Assembly (NCBI GenBank): GCA_947488645.1
Contig: CANLAC010000049.1
Span: forward strand, 1-8,264
Direction of reading: 5' to 3'
Length of the DNA: 8,264 nucleotides
Source of the DNA: Actinomycetota bacterium
GTDB lineage: Bacteria; Actinomycetota; Actinomycetes; Nanopelagicales; Nanopelagicaceae
The notes beneath the pieces are model-generated. The model was not told the DNA's origin and did no database searches. It saw only the letters and a list, made by a program, of their open reading frames with translations. The position numbers were made by a program, and so were the translations under genes. Positions 5,852-8,264 of the stretch are shown one piece after another; position 1 is the stretch's first letter, and each line of letters opens with the position of its first letter.

Positions 5852-5865
5852 ACCTTTGTGAGTAA
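5824..5865. promoter_or_regulatory. Candidate operator: three GAGTAA half-sites in the divergent gal region
   Basis: TTACTCT occurs at 5824-5830 and again at 5845-5851, a direct repeat with 21-bp phasing, or two helical turns. The second copy also forms a perfect 6-bp inverted repeat with GAGTAA at 5860-5865 across a 9-nt spacer. The set covers both -10 elements and both gene starts. A dimeric sugar-responsive repressor could sit here, but no regulator gene is in the window and the protein is unknown. Confidence 0.4.
5847..5852 (-). promoter_or_regulatory. Candidate -10 of the galTEK operon
   Basis: On the minus strand TAGAGT occupies 5852-5847 and ends 9 nt before the galT ATG. A start about 7 nt downstream would fall near 5840, leaving a leader of about 3 nt. 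The -35 is weak (TGCAGA, 5875-5870, 17-bp spacing). The hexamer overlaps the forward -10 of the alpha-galactosidase gene by five bases. Confidence 0.45.
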
Positions 5866-7960
5866 GCAATCTGCACTATTGAGCGCGCCATCGTCATCGC
5901 TACTGCTTGAAGTAGTCGAGGGCGCCCTTGTGATCCAACACTGGGGAGCACCCATTCATGGAGATCTCGCATCTGTGCAAACAGCGATTCGTCCATCCAT
6001 TGCTAATAGCTCTTGGGATGAGCCACAGTTTCCCGGAATCATGCGCGAGAGTTCTCGCGGATTTTTGGGGCGTCCAACATTATCTGGACACCGTAATGGA
6101 AAAGCTTGGTCAACAAAGTTTGAAGTTACCGATTTTCATCATCAGAAAAACCACGTTGCAGTAACTTTCAGAGATCTTCACGCAGAACTTGAAGTGGTTA
6201 TTACCTTTGACCTTGATATCCATGGTGTTTTATTTCAAAGAGCCACAGTTAAGAATTTAGGAAATACCGATTATTGCCTCAATGAATTTATCCATTGGTT
6301 GCCTCTTCCAAAGGAAGCAACACAAACTTTAGATTTCGCAGGGCGCTGGTCAAATGAGCGCAATCCGCAGCGCAAAGAAATCGCAACCGGCACCTGGGTT
6401 CGTGAGTCTAGAGAAGGGCGCAGCGGACACAATTTTTCTATCGCAGATATCGCATTAACTACGCAAACTTCCTTTCAATCAGGAAGCGCTTGGGCCACAA
6501 GCATTGCATGGAGCGGTAACTCACATTACTTAGTTGAAAAACTCTTTGATGGTTCACAATCAATTGGTGCTGGCGAGCTGTTACTACCGGGTGAATTGAT
6601 ATTGGCATCAGGTCAAACATATGAAGCACCTGCCTTGGTTTCAGTATTTTCAGCACAAGGATTAGATGGCGTAAGCGCTGCTTATCACTCATACCTTCGA
6701 GCACGCGATGTTCATCCAAAGAAAGAACGTCCACTCACGTTAAATACGTGGGAAGCGTTGTACTTTGATCACAACGAGGAAAAGATAAAAGCTTTAGTTG
6801 ATGTTGCCGCCGAGGTAGGTATTGAGCGCATTGTTCTAGATGATGGATGGTTCCACTCCCGTCGCAATGACCGCTCTGGCTTAGGGGACTGGGTTATCGA
6901 TCCTGCGGTTTGGCCTAATGGTTTGTCACCCATCATTAAATACATCAATGACAAGGGGATTGAATTTGGCCTGTGGTTTGAAGGCGAAATGGTTAACCCA
7001 GATTCAGATTTATATCGCGCCCATCCTGAATGGATTTTGTATGAAGCAGATCGTGTTCCACCACTGTGGCGCCATCAATTAGTTCTAGACATAGGCCACG
7101 AAGGTGCTTTCAACCATGTGCTCGAGCAAACCTCTGCTGTTCTTGCTGCGCACAACATCGGCTACATCAAGTGGGATCACAACCGTGTACTAATTGATGC
7201 AGGCCACCTCGGCGCAGCCGGTGTTCATCGCCAAACACAAGCGATCTATCGTTTATTTGCAGAGCTAAAAAAGCGTCACCCAGGACTTGAAATTGAATCC
7301 TGCGCATCAGGTGGAGCGCGTATTGATTTGGGTGTTATTGATTACGTTGATCGTTTCTGGACAAGTGATAACAATGACGCGCTAGAGCGCCAAACAATTC
7401 AGCGCTGGACTGCTCAAGTTATTGCACCTGAACTCCTTGGTACTCACATCGGTCCTACTCATGGTCACCAAACAGGTCGCACACTAGAACTTTCTATGCG
7501 TGCTACTACTGCACTATTTGGTCATGCTGGCATTGAATGGAATATCACAGAAGCAACACCAGAAGAGCGAAAGCATTTAGCGACATGGGCGCAGTACTAC
7601 AAGAACAACCGTGGCCTGCTTCATTCAGGCAAGATGGTTCGTGTTGATTATCCGGAAGCACATGCATATTTACATGGCGTAAGAGCACATGATGCCTCTC
7701 GCGCAATTTTTGCTTACGTCCAATTGACACCAACAGTTTCAATTCATCCATCACCACTTAAGTTTCCTGGATTAGATCAGACAGCAAACTATGTAATTAA
7801 GGCTGTCTTTCCAGCAGGTAAGCCACGCTTTATGTTGATTACTCCACCCGAGTGGATGGCAGGAATAACAATGTCTGGTTCTGCGCTGTCTTCAATTGGT
7901 GTGACTGCGCCAATTCTGGCTCCTGCAAATGCGTTCTTGATTGAAATAAGTAAGGCTTAA
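5858..7960 (+). CDS. Alpha-galactosidase, glycoside hydrolase family 36
   Basis: The 700-residue enzyme hydrolyses terminal alpha-galactosyl groups from compounds such as melibiose or raffinose-type sugars. An N-terminal beta-sandwich domain covers about residues 1-290. A (beta/alpha)8 barrel follows at about 295-600, and a C-terminal beta domain runs to 700. Family motifs are clear: LDDGWF at 327-332, WFEGEMVNPDSDLY at 373-386, the nucleophile D440 in YIKWDHNR, ESCASGGAR at 480-488, and the acid/base D504 in WTSDNNDALERQ. There is no signal peptide, so the substrate must be imported first. The start is GTG 5858, with a -10-like element 6 nt upstream and no Shine-Dalgarno site, consistent with a leaderless mRNA. 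Divergence from galTEK links released galactose to the Leloir enzymes. The substrate is not resolvable from sequence. The usual FEPEMV wording reads FEGEMV here. Confidence 0.94.
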   Translation: MSKQSALLSAPSSSLLLEVVEGALVIQHWGAPIHGDLASVQTAIRPSIANSSWDEPQFPGIMRESSRGFLGRPTLSGHRNGKAWSTKFEVTDFHHQKNHVAVTFRDLHAELEVVITFDLDIHGVLFQRATVKNLGNTDYCLNEFIHWLPLPKEATQTLDFAGRWSNERNPQRKEIATGTWVRESREGRSGHNFSIADIALTTQTSFQSGSAWATSIAWSGNSHYLVEKLFDGSQSIGAGELLLPGELILASGQTYEAPALVSVFSAQGLDGVSAAYHSYLRARDVHPKKERPLTLNTWEALYFDHNEEKIKALVDVAAEVGIERIVLDDGWFHSRRNDRSGLGDWVIDPAVWPNGLSPIIKYINDKGIEFGLWFEGEMVNPDSDLYRAHPEWILYEADRVPPLWRHQLVLDIGHEGAFNHVLEQTSAVLAAHNIGYIKWDHNRVLIDAGHLGAAGVHRQTQAIYRLFAELKKRHPGLEIESCASGGARIDLGVIDYVDRFWTSDNNDALERQTIQRWTAQVIAPELLGTHIGPTHGHQTGRTLELSMRATTALFGHAGIEWNITEATPEERKHLATWAQYYKNNRGLLHSGKMVRVDYPEAHAYLHGVRAHDASRAIFAYVQLTPTVSIHPSPLKFPGLDQTANYVIKAVFPAGKPRFMLITPPEWMAGITMSGSALSSIGVTAPILAPANAFLIEISKA

Positions 7961-8264
7961 TCAACCCAATTCAAGGTTCGCTCAACAGCCTTTTTCCAAC
8001 CCGCATAACCAACTGCACGTTGTTCTGGTGTACTTGTTGAATTCCAACGCCGAGATTGTTGCCACTGCTTTCGAACTTCATCTGTAGATGACCAAAAACC
8101 AACTGCTAGGCCAGCAGCATAGGCAGCACCGAGGGCGGTAGTTTCACCGATTAATGGTCGAGTGATATCAATTCCCATAACATCTGCTTGCATCTGCATG
8201 CATAGAGAGTTAGCGGTAATTCCTCCATCAACACGCATCTCCTTCATGGGAACGCCACTGTCGG
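7957..8264 (-). CDS. glpK: Glycerol kinase, C-terminal part (5' end outside window)
   Basis: The minus-strand frame is open from the right edge to TAA (7959-7957), giving the last ~101 residues. The segment DSGVPMKEMRVDGGITANSLCMQMQAD, then RPLIGETTALGAAYAAGLAVGFW, is the C-terminal FGGY kinase domain with the phosphate-binding DGG and the TALGAA helix. The ending YAGWKKAVERTLNW closely resembles the glycerol kinase C-terminus, which separates it from xylulose and gluconate kinases. GlpK makes glycerol-3-phosphate from glycerol in the cytoplasm. The internal ATG at 8247 is not the start, since homologous sequence continues upstream. The gene converges on the alpha-galactosidase gene and overlaps it by 4 bp, both stops lying in TTAA. 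The N-terminal domain and regulatory residues are outside the window. Confidence 0.9.
   Translation of the reverse strand, partial: DSGVPMKEMRVDGGITANSLCMQMQADVMGIDITRPLIGETTALGAAYAAGLAVGFWSSTDEVRKQWQQSRRWNSTSTPEQRAVGYAGWKKAVERTLNWVD

Noticed and set aside
1..8264. Mobile element, phage, CRISPR, toxin-antitoxin or other defence system
   Set aside because: All long frames are explained by housekeeping or sugar-use genes. No direct-repeat arrays, transposase motifs, terminal inverted repeats or tRNA-end duplication marking an attachment site were seen.

Overview
The window looks like ordinary chromosome of a small-genome, low-GC actinobacterium. GC is roughly 45% by eye, gene packing is extremely tight, and several genes appear leaderless. 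The protein style (actinobacterial DnaG tail, Tat-exported Rieske protein, GalT, GH36 and GlpK types) recalls freshwater acI / 'Ca. Nanopelagicales' plankton. That placement is an inference from style, not from a marker gene. I see no mobile element, CRISPR array, phage gene or defence locus.

Left part (1-1249). The window opens inside dnaG, of which only the C-terminal helicase-interacting part is present. A 49-bp gap with a plausible stable-RNA promoter leads to tRNA-Asn(GTT) at 710-781. One base after the tRNA discriminator base, a small Tat-exported Rieske [2Fe-2S] protein gene starts at 783, so the only usable start codon abuts the tRNA. A weak hairpin with a T-rich tail at 1201-1230 separates it from the next gene.

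Middle part (1250-2635). An exported single-PDZ HtrA/DegP-type serine protease is followed by a 78-residue stand-alone ACT-domain protein. The ACT gene is probably leaderless. Its stop codon directly abuts the stop codon of the convergent galK.

Galactose block (2633-7960). galT, galE and galK form a leftward operon with a 1-base stop/start overlap (galT/galE) and a 2-base gap (galE/galK). Diverging from galT across only 20 bp is a cytoplasmic-type GH36 alpha-galactosidase. Its gene product would release galactose from imported alpha-galactosides, and GalK, GalT and GalE would convert this to glucose-1-phosphate with UDP-sugar recycling. The 20-bp divergent region carries nearly superimposed -10-like hexamers for both directions and three copies of a GAGTAA half-site, a good candidate shared control point. 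No galM, transporter or regulator gene lies in the window.

Right end (7957-8264). The C-terminal third of a FGGY family kinase, best read as glycerol kinase GlpK, converges on the alpha-galactosidase gene. Both genes terminate in the same palindromic TTAA. The co-location suggests, speculatively, use of an alpha-galactosyl-glycerol compound.
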